A DNA stretch of 17,840 bases from Planctomycetes bacterium GWF2_50_10 (GCA_001824635.1 MHYB01000052.1:1514-19353); one strand, 5' to 3'; counted from the first letter of the stretch, positions 1 to 6,510 are shown. A program made the numbers and translations. The notes: a model not told the origin generated them from the letters alone.

Positions 1-1331
1 CGATTCATCACCAGCCCTATCGTTCTTACCTGCCTATTAGGCTCGCTGCCGTCGAATCGGCCTATCAAATTGCCCCTTGCCAGGGTAGTTATAAATATTT
101 TTGGCGTGTACCGCGTATCGTAAACCTCATCAAGATGTGGTGCCTTCTCCATTTCAGTGATACTAACCGTTGTCACAACACCGGCTGGTATATCCTTCAT
201 ACCCCAGTTATTGCTGTCGTTATCAGTGGCAAGGAAGTTCGTAAGCGGCACATCCTCAAAATCTCCACTGTTGCAGTCGGCTCCGCTGCAAAGCCGAACA
301 GCCAAATCACCCGATTGGAGCGTAATGCCGGGCCTGATCGAAAGCCCCATCGAATAAATAAAGCTAAAATCCCGCCCAGCCGTAAATGAACCCTGCTCAG
401 GACTGTCGGCCACCTCGAAATAGCACAAAAGCCCGGTATTGGCATCCTCCGCCACAGTAAAGACTGTATCAAAATTTGTCCTGTCATTTATATCAATACC
501 CCCCTGCGCCGCTGCCCGCCAACCCACCGGCTCATCAAAGGTGTTCTTAAATTCCTTGCGATTATGGTGCAGTTCACAAAGGTGATTGCTGGTAACATTA
601 ACGTCGTTGCACCGCAGCAGTTCCATCGTATCCGCCATGACCCCCTTTATGAGATTGCCCTCGATTACGATGTTATCGCCATCCGACCCCTCAATAGCCG
701 TTTCGCAATTAAGTATTCTGCAATTTTTAATCAGCACGCCGTTGCACCTGTCCACATTTATTGCGACTGTGGGAGCTTCAAGCCTGCGAGGGTATTCGAT
801 CCTGCTGCCCACCAGTTCAACCCCGCCAACACCCGTAAAATCACAGAATTCTTGAATTTCCAGCCCCTCGAATCTCAAATTCCTGCTGGAAGTACTTAGA
901 TCGATATTCTGCCATATACATTTTGCCCCCGGGGCCGCCTTGTAGGTCGTTTTGAACCTGTGGCCGATATTCTCTAAAAATCCCCCATACTGCCCCGCCA
1001 GGCATATGACTGTATCTCCATCAAGCACCTTTTCCCCAGCACCGCTGTACTTCGTCTGCGCCCTGGCCAGCGTCTTCCATGGCTGCGATTCTGTACCGGC
1101 GTAGCTATCATTGCCGCTATTGGCATCAACATACCAGGTCACCGGCTCGAAATTTAGCCAGTTTGCCGCAATAAGCGCAATATCCTGGTAATTGACCCCG
1201 CCCGCAGCCGAGATTGCAAAATCGCGAAGATCAACGCACCGATCTCCGTTTTTATCCCCTTCCAGATATGCCGTTTGTGCCGCGCCGAATGAAGTACATA
1301 GAATGATGACCAGCCCAATGTTCTTCCCCAC
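1..1331 (-). CDS. Secreted right-handed beta-helix protein with N-terminal dockerin-like motif (3' part outside window)
   Basis: An open frame of 443 codons runs without a stop from a GTG at 1331 to the left edge, so the C-terminus is missing. The GTG is chosen because it is followed at once by a signal peptide (MGKNIGLVIILCTSFGAAQT, last residues small) and has a GAAGGGG purine run about 8 bases upstream. No ATG lies in frame near the N-terminus. Residues about 24-52 read D-K-N-G-D-x-x-V-D-x-x-D-F-A-I followed by an IALIAANWL helix, which resembles the calcium-binding dockerin-like segments of planctomycete exported proteins. Then comes WYVDANSGNDSYAGT.. and DGDTVICLAGQYGG, the usual opening of pectate-lyase-like/DUF1565 beta-helix domains, and coil-like repeats such as GVLIKNCRILNCETAIEG and NIVIEGNLIKGV. 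Family knowledge suggests an extracellular polysaccharide-binding or -cleaving protein. No catalytic residues can be assigned, and substrate and enzymatic activity are unknown. Confidence 0.8.
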   Translation of the reverse strand, partial: MGKNIGLVIILCTSFGAAQTAYLEGDKNGDRCVDLRDFAISAAGGVNYQDIALIAANWLNFEPVTWYVDANSGNDSYAGTESQPWKTLARAQTKYSGAGEKVLDGDTVICLAGQYGGFLENIGHRFKTTYKAAPGAKCIWQNIDLSTSSRNLRFEGLEIQEFCDFTGVGGVELVGSRIEYPRRLEAPTVAINVDRCNGVLIKNCRILNCETAIEGSDGDNIVIEGNLIKGVMADTMELLRCNDVNVTSNHLCELHHNRKEFKNTFDEPVGWRAAAQGGIDINDRTNFDTVFTVAEDANTGLLCYFEVADSPEQGSFTAGRDFSFIYSMGLSIRPGITLQSGDLAVRLCSGADCNSGDFEDVPLTNFLATDNDSNNWGMKDIPAGVVTTVSITEMEKAPHLDEVYDTRYTPKIFITTLARGNLIGRFDGSEPNRQVRTIGLVMN

Positions 1332-1719
1332 CCCAGTTGCCCCTTCAAAGTTGTGCCCCCCTCCAGAACTTCTGTATAACTAAAAACGCTTCCAAGTTCA
1401 AGGCCTGTACTGCTAAAAAAACTTGCGCAAGTTGGAAAAGGGTAGGAAAAAGTTCAAAGTTCAAAATTAAAAGTTCAAAATTGAGTAAAATGGGTGTTTT
1501 TAGGGGCGGGAATGCGGTTTTTGGTGGGATGGCGGGAATTTTGGGTCATGTAAAAAAGTGTGTCAAGCGAAATGTTTGGGGGGTATCAGGGGGTAAACGG
1601 GGTAGTTTTGAGTCATAAATTTTGAGTTTTGAGTTAAAATTGCCCAAAAAATGGGTGGTTTGGGGGTGATTAGGGGGTGGTTGGGTTGTGGATTGTGAAA
1701 TTCGGGAATTTAAGAATTA
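1332..1719. other. Intergenic region, G-rich and low-complexity, no gene supported
   Basis: The first part (about 1380-1500) is built of short AT-rich iterations of the AAGTTCAAA/AAAATT type. From about 1500 to 1690 the plus strand is strikingly rich in G runs and poor in C. A possible 93-codon frame over 1337-1618 is not credible: it overlaps the signal peptide of the minus-strand gene, and its composition follows the low-complexity DNA. The G-run stretch contains the quadruplex motif listed separately. Confidence 0.6.
1653..1685 (+). other. Predicted G-quadruplex motif
   Basis: Four G runs of 3, 5, 5 and 3 bases (1653-1655, 1662-1666, 1673-1677, 1683-1685) are separated by loops of 6, 6 and 5 bases. 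This meets the standard G3+ N1-7 rule on the plus strand. A second cluster of three G runs lies at about 1578-1602. The site sits between two divergently transcribed genes and just left of the 17-bp repeat. Folding in vivo is not shown. Confidence 0.5.
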
Positions 1720-1736
1720 AGTATGGTGTCCCCAGA
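1720..1736 (+). repeat. Left 17-bp inverted repeat of the accessory island
   Basis: AGTATGGTGTCCCCAGA at this position is matched perfectly and in inverted orientation at 3512-3528. From memory, sequences of the form TTAAGTATGGTGTCCCC are found at the ends of IS or REP-type elements in many bacteria, but I cannot confirm a family here. No obvious target-site duplication is seen outside the two copies. Confidence 0.75.
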
Positions 1737-1781
1737 ACTCTCCGTTGGTACACCTCATAACGCCAAAGGCGACTAAAGTTC

Positions 1782-1810
1782 TTGACAATTATGGAAGAAT
1801 AGCATATTGT
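1782..1810 (+). promoter_or_regulatory. Sigma-70-type promoter for the 1835 gene
   Basis: A perfect -35 box TTGACA (1782-1787) and a -10 box TATTGT (1805-1810) are separated by exactly 17 bases. Transcription would start near 1817, giving a leader of about 18 bases with AAGGAG (1824-1829) placed 5 bases before the ATG at 1835. This is one of the strongest-looking promoters in the window and lies inside the repeat-bounded island, so the cassette appears to carry its own expression signal. Confidence 0.7.
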
Positions 1811-1834
1811 CTTTCATGGTTTTAAGGAGCATTT

Positions 1835-2458
1835 ATGCAAAAATTATCAGGCCAACTCGCACTTGATTCTTGCCCTTACTGTGGAAGAGCAAATCCGACC
1901 TTTAACCAAACCCAAAACGTTTTTCCAACAGAAGGCCAATTAAAAATTAATCCGCGATGGTGGGGTGTGTATATTTGTAAATCATGCGGAGGTGTTGTCA
2001 TTGCTGCGGCACCAAATACCAGAAATGATTCTCCCTACTTAAATTACATAGATGAAATTTATCCAGCGATTCAAACAATCAGTGATTTAATTCCAGAAAA
2101 ACCACGAGCATTTTTAACACAAGCACATAACAGTCTTCATGCACCATCTGGAGCAATTATGCTTTGTGCCAGTGCGGTAGATGCAATGCTGAAAGCGAAG
2201 AATTATAAAGAAGGAAAGTTATATACCAGAATTCAAAAAGCTGCGGCAGACCATTTGATTACGGAAGAAATGTCCAAATGGGCTCATCAAATTCGGCTGG
2301 ATGCAAACGACGAAAGACATGCTGACGAGAACGCATCATTGCCGAGTTACAAAGATGCTAATCTGGCATTTGAATTTGCTATATCCTTTGCTGAATATTT
2401 ATTTGTACTTCCATCCAAAGTATCTCGTGGAATTACCGAATCTGTTCCAAAACCTTAA
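1835..2458 (+). CDS. Zinc-ribbon plus DUF4145-type protein, function unknown
   Basis: A 207-residue soluble protein. The N-terminus has a zinc-ribbon pattern, C13-x2-C16 and C48-x2-C51. Residues about 70-190 match the helical DUF4145 pattern, seen in the segments LYTRIQKAAADHLITEE, KWAHQIRLDANDERHA and a preceding SAVDAMLKAK helix. DUF4145 domains are known as stand-alone proteins and as appendages of type I restriction HsdR subunits; their molecular role is unknown. The gene has an ideal AAGGAG ribosome site and its own promoter. It is followed after 60 bases by a membrane-protein gene on the same strand, so the two probably form a unit. The DNA is visibly more AT-rich than the flanking genes, consistent with acquisition. 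A role in sensing nucleic acid or in defence is only a guess; the family assignment is fairly secure. Confidence 0.8.
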   Translation: MQKLSGQLALDSCPYCGRANPTFNQTQNVFPTEGQLKINPRWWGVYICKSCGGVVIAAAPNTRNDSPYLNYIDEIYPAIQTISDLIPEKPRAFLTQAHNSLHAPSGAIMLCASAVDAMLKAKNYKEGKLYTRIQKAAADHLITEEMSKWAHQIRLDANDERHADENASLPSYKDANLAFEFAISFAEYLFVLPSKVSRGITESVPKP

Positions 2459-2462
2459 TCAT

Positions 2463-2485
2463 CTTGTTCACATATAAAGAACAAG
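2463..2485 (+). repeat. Short inverted repeat between the two island genes
   Basis: CTTGTTC (2463-2469) and GAACAAG (2479-2485) form a perfect 7-bp stem with a 9-base loop, starting 5 bases after the stop of the DUF4145 gene. A second weaker AT-only palindrome, AAATAAT-GA-ATTATTT, follows at 2491-2506 just before the next ribosome site. There is no T run, so a strong terminator is unlikely. It may be an RNA hairpin that tunes expression of the second gene, or an operator. Confidence 0.35.
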
Positions 2486-2518
2486 TATCAAAATAATGAA
2501 TTATTTGAAGGTAAAATA

Positions 2519-3220
2519 ATGAGTACTATAAGTAAAGATAATATTGCTAACGGTAATGGCTGGGCATGGGGGCAGATTTTTGGGACTGCGATTCTGACAG
2601 GCTTGTGTTCGCTGATTGGAAGCATTATTTTCTTTAACTATACGAATAAAACGCCTGAATTGGTTTATGAACAGTTCCCCGCTGCAAATTTTGTAAGTGG
2701 AGTGGCTAACAACGTAAGCATTTACAATACTCGAATAGAGAATGCAGGAAACAAGGAAGCTGAAGAAGTGCAGGCTTATTTTGAACTACCTATTACTTAT
2801 TTAATTCAAGAGGTCAAGATTGAACCGAAATTTAAAAGCATAACTTACTCGGAAGCTAACACACCTGGAGCTAACATAAAGAAGATATTTTTCCCTAGAC
2901 TTAATCCTGGCGATAGTGTTGCATTTTCAATTCTGGTGAATAGGAGTAAGAATACAGAAGAAGCATCGGAGCTGAAATTGGAATTGAGAGGTAAGGGGAT
3001 TACTGGCCATGCAGAAAGAAGAAAAACAAATAGTATAGAGGTTATTTTTAGTAGGTTCATGACGTTTGGCATGCTGATTGTTGTCGGGCTTCTTTCATTA
3101 TTTTCATATATAAAAGACAAAAGAATGGATAAGCAAATGCATGAAGTAAGGGATAAACAAATATGTCAACTAGAGGCCAATGCAAATAAATTACGAGAGT
3201 TGTTGAATAATAAACCTTAG
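2519..3220 (+). CDS. Two-helix membrane protein with beta-rich middle domain and coiled C-terminal tail
   Basis: A 233-residue protein of unrecognised family. A hydrophobic segment at about residues 17-39 is followed by a domain of about 130 residues. That domain contains NVSIYNTRIENAGNKEAEE and LNPGDSVAFSILV, a pattern like CARDB/DUF11-type beta-sandwich domains. A second membrane segment (about 179-197) is followed by a charged, probably coiled-coil tail rich in K, E, R and Q (198-230). Residue charge suggests both termini in the cytoplasm and the middle domain outside, but this topology is inferred. GAAGG about 7 bases before the ATG serves as ribosome site. The gene shares strand and low GC with the DUF4145 gene upstream, separated by 60 bases, and probably works with it. 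No enzymatic motif is seen. Confidence 0.7.
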   Translation: MSTISKDNIANGNGWAWGQIFGTAILTGLCSLIGSIIFFNYTNKTPELVYEQFPAANFVSGVANNVSIYNTRIENAGNKEAEEVQAYFELPITYLIQEVKIEPKFKSITYSEANTPGANIKKIFFPRLNPGDSVAFSILVNRSKNTEEASELKLELRGKGITGHAERRKTNSIEVIFSRFMTFGMLIVVGLLSLFSYIKDKRMDKQMHEVRDKQICQLEANANKLRELLNNKP

Positions 3221-3433
3221 TACCTGCATGATCAATATCTAATAAAAAGATTTACATGTACATACCTGCTACCCTGCAAATACCAAAACTAAGTAAAACA
3301 CTGAAGCATTACGGTTACAGCTTACTATCAGCAAACCAACTATATAATCCTCCCCATATTTCGTACCAGTGTATAAGGTAGTTGATGTGGTATAATGTTG
3401 TCTTGTACTGAATATGGAAGGAAGTATTATTTT

Positions 3434-3511
3434 ATGGCACAGCGTAGGCATTTTGGTTCAGCGTTCAAGGCTAAGGTGCTATTGAAGCTATCAAAGGACA
3501 AAAGACCCAAA
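3434..3511 (+). pseudogene. Truncated, frameshifted IS3-family orfA remnant
   Basis: An ATG at 3434 begins MAQRRHFGSAFKAKV, the typical start of IS3-family OrfA (helix-turn-helix transposase subunit). After the GTG codon at 3476-3478 one base is missing. Reading on one frame later from 3481 restores AIEAIKGQKT, the expected continuation. The similarity then ends abruptly at about 3507-3511, where the right 17-bp repeat begins, so most of orfA and all of orfB are gone. An extended -10 (TGGTATAAT, -10 at 3391-3396) upstream could be the old element's promoter. The fragment cannot encode a working transposase. It marks past insertion activity at the island boundary. Confidence 0.7.
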
Positions 3512-3528
3512 TCTGGGGACACCATACT
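3512..3528 (-). repeat. Right 17-bp inverted repeat of the accessory island
   Basis: TCTGGGGACACCATACT is the exact reverse complement of the repeat at 1720-1736. It abuts the broken IS3 orfA fragment. The two copies are about 1.8 kb apart and enclose the DUF4145 gene, the membrane-protein gene and the IS3 remnant. Bases outside the repeat on the two sides do not match each other. Confidence 0.75.
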
Positions 3529-3597
3529 CATTTCCGCCTCCACGAATCCGCTCGCCTGGCCCACCAAGATGTAACAAAACTTAAGTCTCAGTTTTAG

Positions 3598-3657
3598 CAC
3601 AAGCGTTTCGCTTGTGAATAAACAACCCTGTTTAAACTCTCAACCGAGACGGTTGAG
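3598..3657 (-). repeat. Two tandem short hairpins downstream of cimA
   Basis: CACAAGCG-TTT-CGCTTGTG (3598-3616) and CTCAACCG-AGA-CGGTTGAG (3639-3657) are each perfect 8-bp stems with 3-base loops. They lie 17 bases beyond the cimA stop codon in the direction of its transcription. Neither is followed by a T run on the minus strand, so they are not textbook intrinsic terminators. They could stabilise the 3' end of the cimA mRNA or be dispersed hairpin repeats. The rest of 3221-3673 apart from the IS3 remnant and repeat shows no gene. Confidence 0.4.
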
Positions 3658-3673
3658 CTACATTACCTGACGA

Positions 3674-5230
3674 TTAGCCTTTGAGTATTTTGTACTCCAC
3701 ACTGTCAACCAGCGCCTTCCAGCTTGCGTCTATGACGTTCTCCGATACGCCTACCGTGCCCCAGAGGCCATTTTCATCCTTGCTCTCGATAACGACCCGC
3801 ACCTTGGCAGCTGTGGCGGCTTTGGCATTTACTACGCGAACCTTGTAATCGATGAGGTGCATATCTTTTATGATAGGGTAGAACCTGTCGAGCGACTTGC
3901 GCAATGCGCCGTCAAGTGCGTTTACCGGCCCGTCGCCTTCGCTGACAACGTGCTCAACGACCCCATCGACCTTCAGCTTTACAGTGGCCTCGGTAACCAT
4001 CCTGCCTTCGCCATTGCGTTCGACATTGACGTGATATTTGATCAGCTCAAATGCGGGCTTATATGTACCCAGGGCCTTTTTAACGAGCAGATCGAAACTG
4101 GCCTCGGCTGCTTCGAACTGATAACCTTCATTTTCCAAATCCTGCACCTGGCTAAGCAGCTTTTTGGCAAGCTCTTTGTTCTCAGCTATCTTCGTACCTT
4201 CAAGCTTGGCCAGCACATTTGATGCCCCGCTAAGCTCGGAAATCAGGAACCGTCTGCTGTTGCCTACCGCTTCCGGGTCCATGTGCTCGTATGTTTTCCT
4301 GTTCTTGCGAAGCGCATCGACGTGCAACCCCGCCTTATGGGCAAAAGCGCTCTCGCCTACATACGGCATATTCATGATCGGGCTAAGATTTGCGATTTCG
4401 AATATGAATCGCGACAAGTCTGTAAGCCCCTTGATCTTGTCATTATCAAGTGTGGCATATCCCATCTTGTATGTAAGATTAGGTATGATCGTGCAAAGGT
4501 TGGCATTGCCGCACCTTTCACCGAGGCCATTGATAGTGCCCTGCACCATCCTTGCCCCTGCCCGCACCGATGCCAGCGAATTTGCCGTCGCATTGTCGCT
4601 GTCATTATGCACATGAATGCCAAGCATAACCGAGCCTGTCGCCTTTCTTACCTGCGATGTTATGTCAAATATCTGCTCCGGCAGCGAACCGCCGTTGGTG
4701 TCGCAAAGAGCCAGGCTGTCAGCACCGGCATTTGCCGCCGTCTCCAGGACTTTGAGTGCATAAGCCGGGTTTTCTTTGAAGCCATCATAAAAATGCTCTG
4801 CGTCGAATATTACTTCCAAGCCTTTCTTTTTGAGGTACTCTATACTTTCAGCCACCATCGCCAGATTCTCTTCGAGGCTCACCCGCAGCACCTCGGTAAC
4901 ATGCATATCCCAGGTCTTGCCCACTAGTGCCGCCGCCGGCGCACCGCTTTCGAGAATAGCCGCAAGCGATGTATCTTCCTCGGCCTTTACCCCGCGCCTG
5001 CGGGTATTGCCAAAACCGACGATCTTGGCCCGCTTCAGTCCAGCCTTGGCGGCATCCTTGAAAAACTGCATCTCCTTGGGGTTGCTCACGGCATAGCCGC
5101 CCTCAATGTAATCCACCCCTATCTCATCGAGCTTGGCGGCAATAGCAAGCTTATCCTGAAGCGAAAAGCTCACTCCCTCAGCCTGCATACCGTCCCGAAG
5201 CGTCGTATCGTATATTTTTACCTTTTCCAT
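3674..5230 (-). CDS. cimA: (R)-citramalate synthase
   Basis: A 518-residue enzyme that condenses pyruvate with acetyl-CoA to citramalate, the first step of the threonine-independent route to 2-oxobutanoate and isoleucine. The TIM-barrel HMGL-like domain shows DTTLRDG at residues 8-14, the metal-binding HVHND at 206-210 and GTINGLGERCGNAN from 231. The opening IYDTTLRDGMQAEGVSFS and YIEGGYAVSNPKE are characteristic of the TIGR00977 citramalate branch rather than isopropylmalate synthase. The C-terminal 130 or so residues form the LeuA-type dimer/allosteric domain. Length is normal for the family. I place the start at the ATG at 5230, with AGGA 6 bases upstream; a TTG five codons earlier is less likely. 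It appears monocistronic, with its own promoter. Homocitrate synthase is the main alternative and is less likely. Confidence 0.93.
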   Translation of the reverse strand: MEKVKIYDTTLRDGMQAEGVSFSLQDKLAIAAKLDEIGVDYIEGGYAVSNPKEMQFFKDAAKAGLKRAKIVGFGNTRRRGVKAEEDTSLAAILESGAPAAALVGKTWDMHVTEVLRVSLEENLAMVAESIEYLKKKGLEVIFDAEHFYDGFKENPAYALKVLETAANAGADSLALCDTNGGSLPEQIFDITSQVRKATGSVMLGIHVHNDSDNATANSLASVRAGARMVQGTINGLGERCGNANLCTIIPNLTYKMGYATLDNDKIKGLTDLSRFIFEIANLSPIMNMPYVGESAFAHKAGLHVDALRKNRKTYEHMDPEAVGNSRRFLISELSGASNVLAKLEGTKIAENKELAKKLLSQVQDLENEGYQFEAAEASFDLLVKKALGTYKPAFELIKYHVNVERNGEGRMVTEATVKLKVDGVVEHVVSEGDGPVNALDGALRKSLDRFYPIIKDMHLIDYKVRVVNAKAATAAKVRVVIESKDENGLWGTVGVSENVIDASWKALVDSVEYKILKG

Positions 5231-5260
5231 GCTATTCCTGTCCAAAATATGTAGCCGCTA

Positions 5261-5288
5261 AGTATACACAAACCCGCCCAGATTGCAA
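5261..5288 (-). promoter_or_regulatory. Sigma-70-type promoter for cimA
   Basis: On the minus strand TTGCAA (5288-5283) and TATACT (5266-5261) are separated by 16 bases, about 30 bases before the cimA ATG. The implied leader is short, about 25 bases, so there is no room for a T-box, leucine/isoleucine leader peptide or riboswitch between this promoter and the gene. Confidence 0.5.
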
Positions 5289-5338
5289 CCCAAGCCCCGG
5301 AAAAGGCTCGAAGTCATTTTTAAATGAAATAAAATATA

Positions 5339-5358
5339 AAAAATGTGGAGTCGCTGCG
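5339..5358 (+). repeat. Dispersed 20-bp repeat, copy 1
   Basis: AAAAATGTGGAGTCGCTGCG is repeated perfectly in inverted orientation at 16297-16316. Both copies are intergenic and both are adjacent to hairpin-rich sequence, so this is probably the edge of a family of dispersed, non-coding repeats. Confidence 0.7.
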
Positions 5359-5360
5359 CG

Positions 5361-5533
5361 AGGCTTTTAAGCCTGTCGCCCCATCCGGGGCTTTGGGATG
5401 AGAGAGGGAAAGGGGCGGGTTGTGATATTAAACCCATAGCTGCGCTATCGCTTGCTATGGGCTACTCCCTTGCGCCCCTGCCGGGGCTGAAGACGACAAT
5501 GCGAGGAACACGGCCTAGCTTCGCTAGACCGTG
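5361..5533. repeat. Hairpin-rich intergenic repeat region
   Basis: Consecutive self-complementary units follow copy 1 of the dispersed repeat. They are AGGCT-TTTA-AGCCT (5361-5374), GCCCC-ATCC-GGGGC (5378-5391), CCCATAGC and GCTATGGG (5433-5440 and 5454-5461), and an 11-bp stem with one mismatch around CACGG...CCGTG (5509-5533). An apparent 87-codon plus-strand frame across it is a translation of these repeats and overlaps the ykgJ-like gene in antisense. No gene is supported. The structure suggests a REP/MITE-like or structured-RNA element. Confidence 0.5.
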
Positions 5534-5546
5534 CCACGGAAGCCCG

Positions 5547-5566
5547 AAAAGGCTCAGACATGAGCC
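5547..5566 (-). terminator. Weak intrinsic terminator overlapping the stop of the YkgJ-type gene
   Basis: On the minus strand GGCTCA-TGTC-TGAGCC forms a 6-bp stem with a 4-base loop followed by TTTT. The stop codon of the 5554 gene lies inside the 3' arm of the stem. The stem is short and the T run brief, so termination may be partial. Confidence 0.45.
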
Positions 5567-5967
5567 AGTGCCGCCGAAAGCTCTTTGTACTCATAAGGTA
5601 TGTTGAATTGATGGCATATCGCCTTGAGACGCCTTAAAACCTCTTCCGAAAGCTCCCCCTGCTTTACACAATCGCCCTTGCAGAAAAATATTCTGCACCC
5701 TGCGAATCGGGAATTATGTATCCCGCACCGACCATCCGTGTGCCACGGACACATCATCTCCCCTGCCCATTTTAGTTCCCCAATTTGACTCTCAAGGTAG
5801 ATCAATTCCGGCGTGCTTACATACAATCTGTGCCCGTAATCCTTGAACTTACAGCAGTTACCGCAACCAAGGCAATTCGCACCCGTCGAGGCGTTTGCCT
5901 GCTCGATAAATGCGTAAACCTTCTCCACCGCCGCGGCAATATCCGGTTTATTATCTCGGGTTACCAC
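5554..5967 (-). CDS. YkgJ-family CxxCxxCC cysteine-cluster protein (second of pair)
   Basis: A 137-residue soluble protein with the YkgJ/UPF0153 signature C32-x2-C35-x2-C38-C39 near the N-terminus. Later cysteines lie in MMCPWHTDGRCGIHN and GCRIFFCKGDC, matching the second half of the motif (C..l.....C.iy..RP..C). The family is thought to bind zinc or an iron-sulfur cluster; its substrate is unknown. The start is a GTG at 5967 that overlaps the end of the upstream YkgJ gene by 7 bases. No good ribosome site stands close to it, so translation is probably coupled. The tail may end in the terminator hairpin. It is a diverged relative of its neighbour rather than a copy: the CRIFFC segment replaces the usual RP.qCr. 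Confidence 0.82.
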   Translation of the reverse strand: MVTRDNKPDIAAAVEKVYAFIEQANASTGANCLGCGNCCKFKDYGHRLYVSTPELIYLESQIGELKWAGEMMCPWHTDGRCGIHNSRFAGCRIFFCKGDCVKQGELSEEVLRRLKAICHQFNIPYEYKELSAALAHV

Positions 5968-6407
5968 CAGCGTTGCTGAGTCCTTTGCTTTTCGATCTCA
6001 TCAAACGAATGACACTTGCCCCTGTTTATGCCGGCGCACTTTTTGCCCGCCTCATTCCAGTCATCCGGGATGTCAAGATTGGAATTCCAGAACGGCCATG
6101 TCCTGCACTGGTTGGGCCGAACATCGTAAATCCTGCACCTTTTTTCCCCGTTTACCTTTTGCAGGAAAATGCAGTCATTGGAAGGCCTTGCCTCCCGGAT
6201 CGTCTTTCTCGAGCCAATTTTCAGCAGGAACGCAAATTCTATCTCCTGGCTGGTCATCTTAAGTTTATTGGCTATCATTTCGATCTCAGGCGCCGTTACC
6301 CATATATAGCCCTCGTCCGGCCCGGAGCAGCACTTGCCGCACCCGGTACATTCGAAATGCAAGCCGCAGGCATACCAGGGCAGCTTATTTTTTTTATTCT
6401 CGCTCAA
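5961..6407 (-). CDS. YkgJ-family CxxCxxCC cysteine-cluster protein (first of pair)
   Basis: A 148-residue soluble protein. Residues 20-27 give C-T-G-C-G-K-C-C, the defining metal-binding cluster. The second half has NDCIFLQ, EKRCRIYDVRPNQCRTWPFW, the classic continuation of the pfam CxxCxxCC family. The start is a TTG at 6407 with AAGGA 7 bases upstream; no in-frame ATG exists nearby. It overlaps the second YkgJ gene and is presumably cotranscribed with it. Family members are widespread but have no established reaction, so a redox or metal-dependent role is only inferred. Confidence 0.85.
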   Translation of the reverse strand: MSENKKNKLPWYACGLHFECTGCGKCCSGPDEGYIWVTAPEIEMIANKLKMTSQEIEFAFLLKIGSRKTIREARPSNDCIFLQKVNGEKRCRIYDVRPNQCRTWPFWNSNLDIPDDWNEAGKKCAGINRGKCHSFDEIEKQRTQQRWW

Positions 6408-6510
6408 AATTTCATCCTTTTCAAATTCTCAATTGCAACGCAGATTCTAATGTTTTTATAGCACAGATGCTCACTTTTTTTACGCTTTTGGGAATAATCC
6501 GGCCGAAAAT

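Noticed and set aside
1337..1618. A 93-codon plus-strand frame
   Set aside because: It overlaps the signal-peptide region of the minus-strand beta-helix gene and is made of low-complexity and G-run DNA; no ribosome site and no protein-like pattern.
1400..1640. CRISPR-like or tandem repeat array
   Set aside because: The short AAGTTCAAA and TTTTGAG iterations are irregular and lack uniform repeats with spacers.
3269..3451. A 60-codon minus-strand frame
   Set aside because: It is antisense to the IS3 remnant and its upstream region, and has no ribosome site or recognisable pattern.
5231..5340. Possible T-box or branched-chain amino-acid leader for cimA
   Set aside because: The likely promoter leaves a leader of only about 25 bases, with no leader peptide or T-box elements visible.
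5343..5606. An 87-codon plus-strand frame
   Set aside because: It translates the hairpin repeats and then runs antisense through the 3' end of the YkgJ-type gene.
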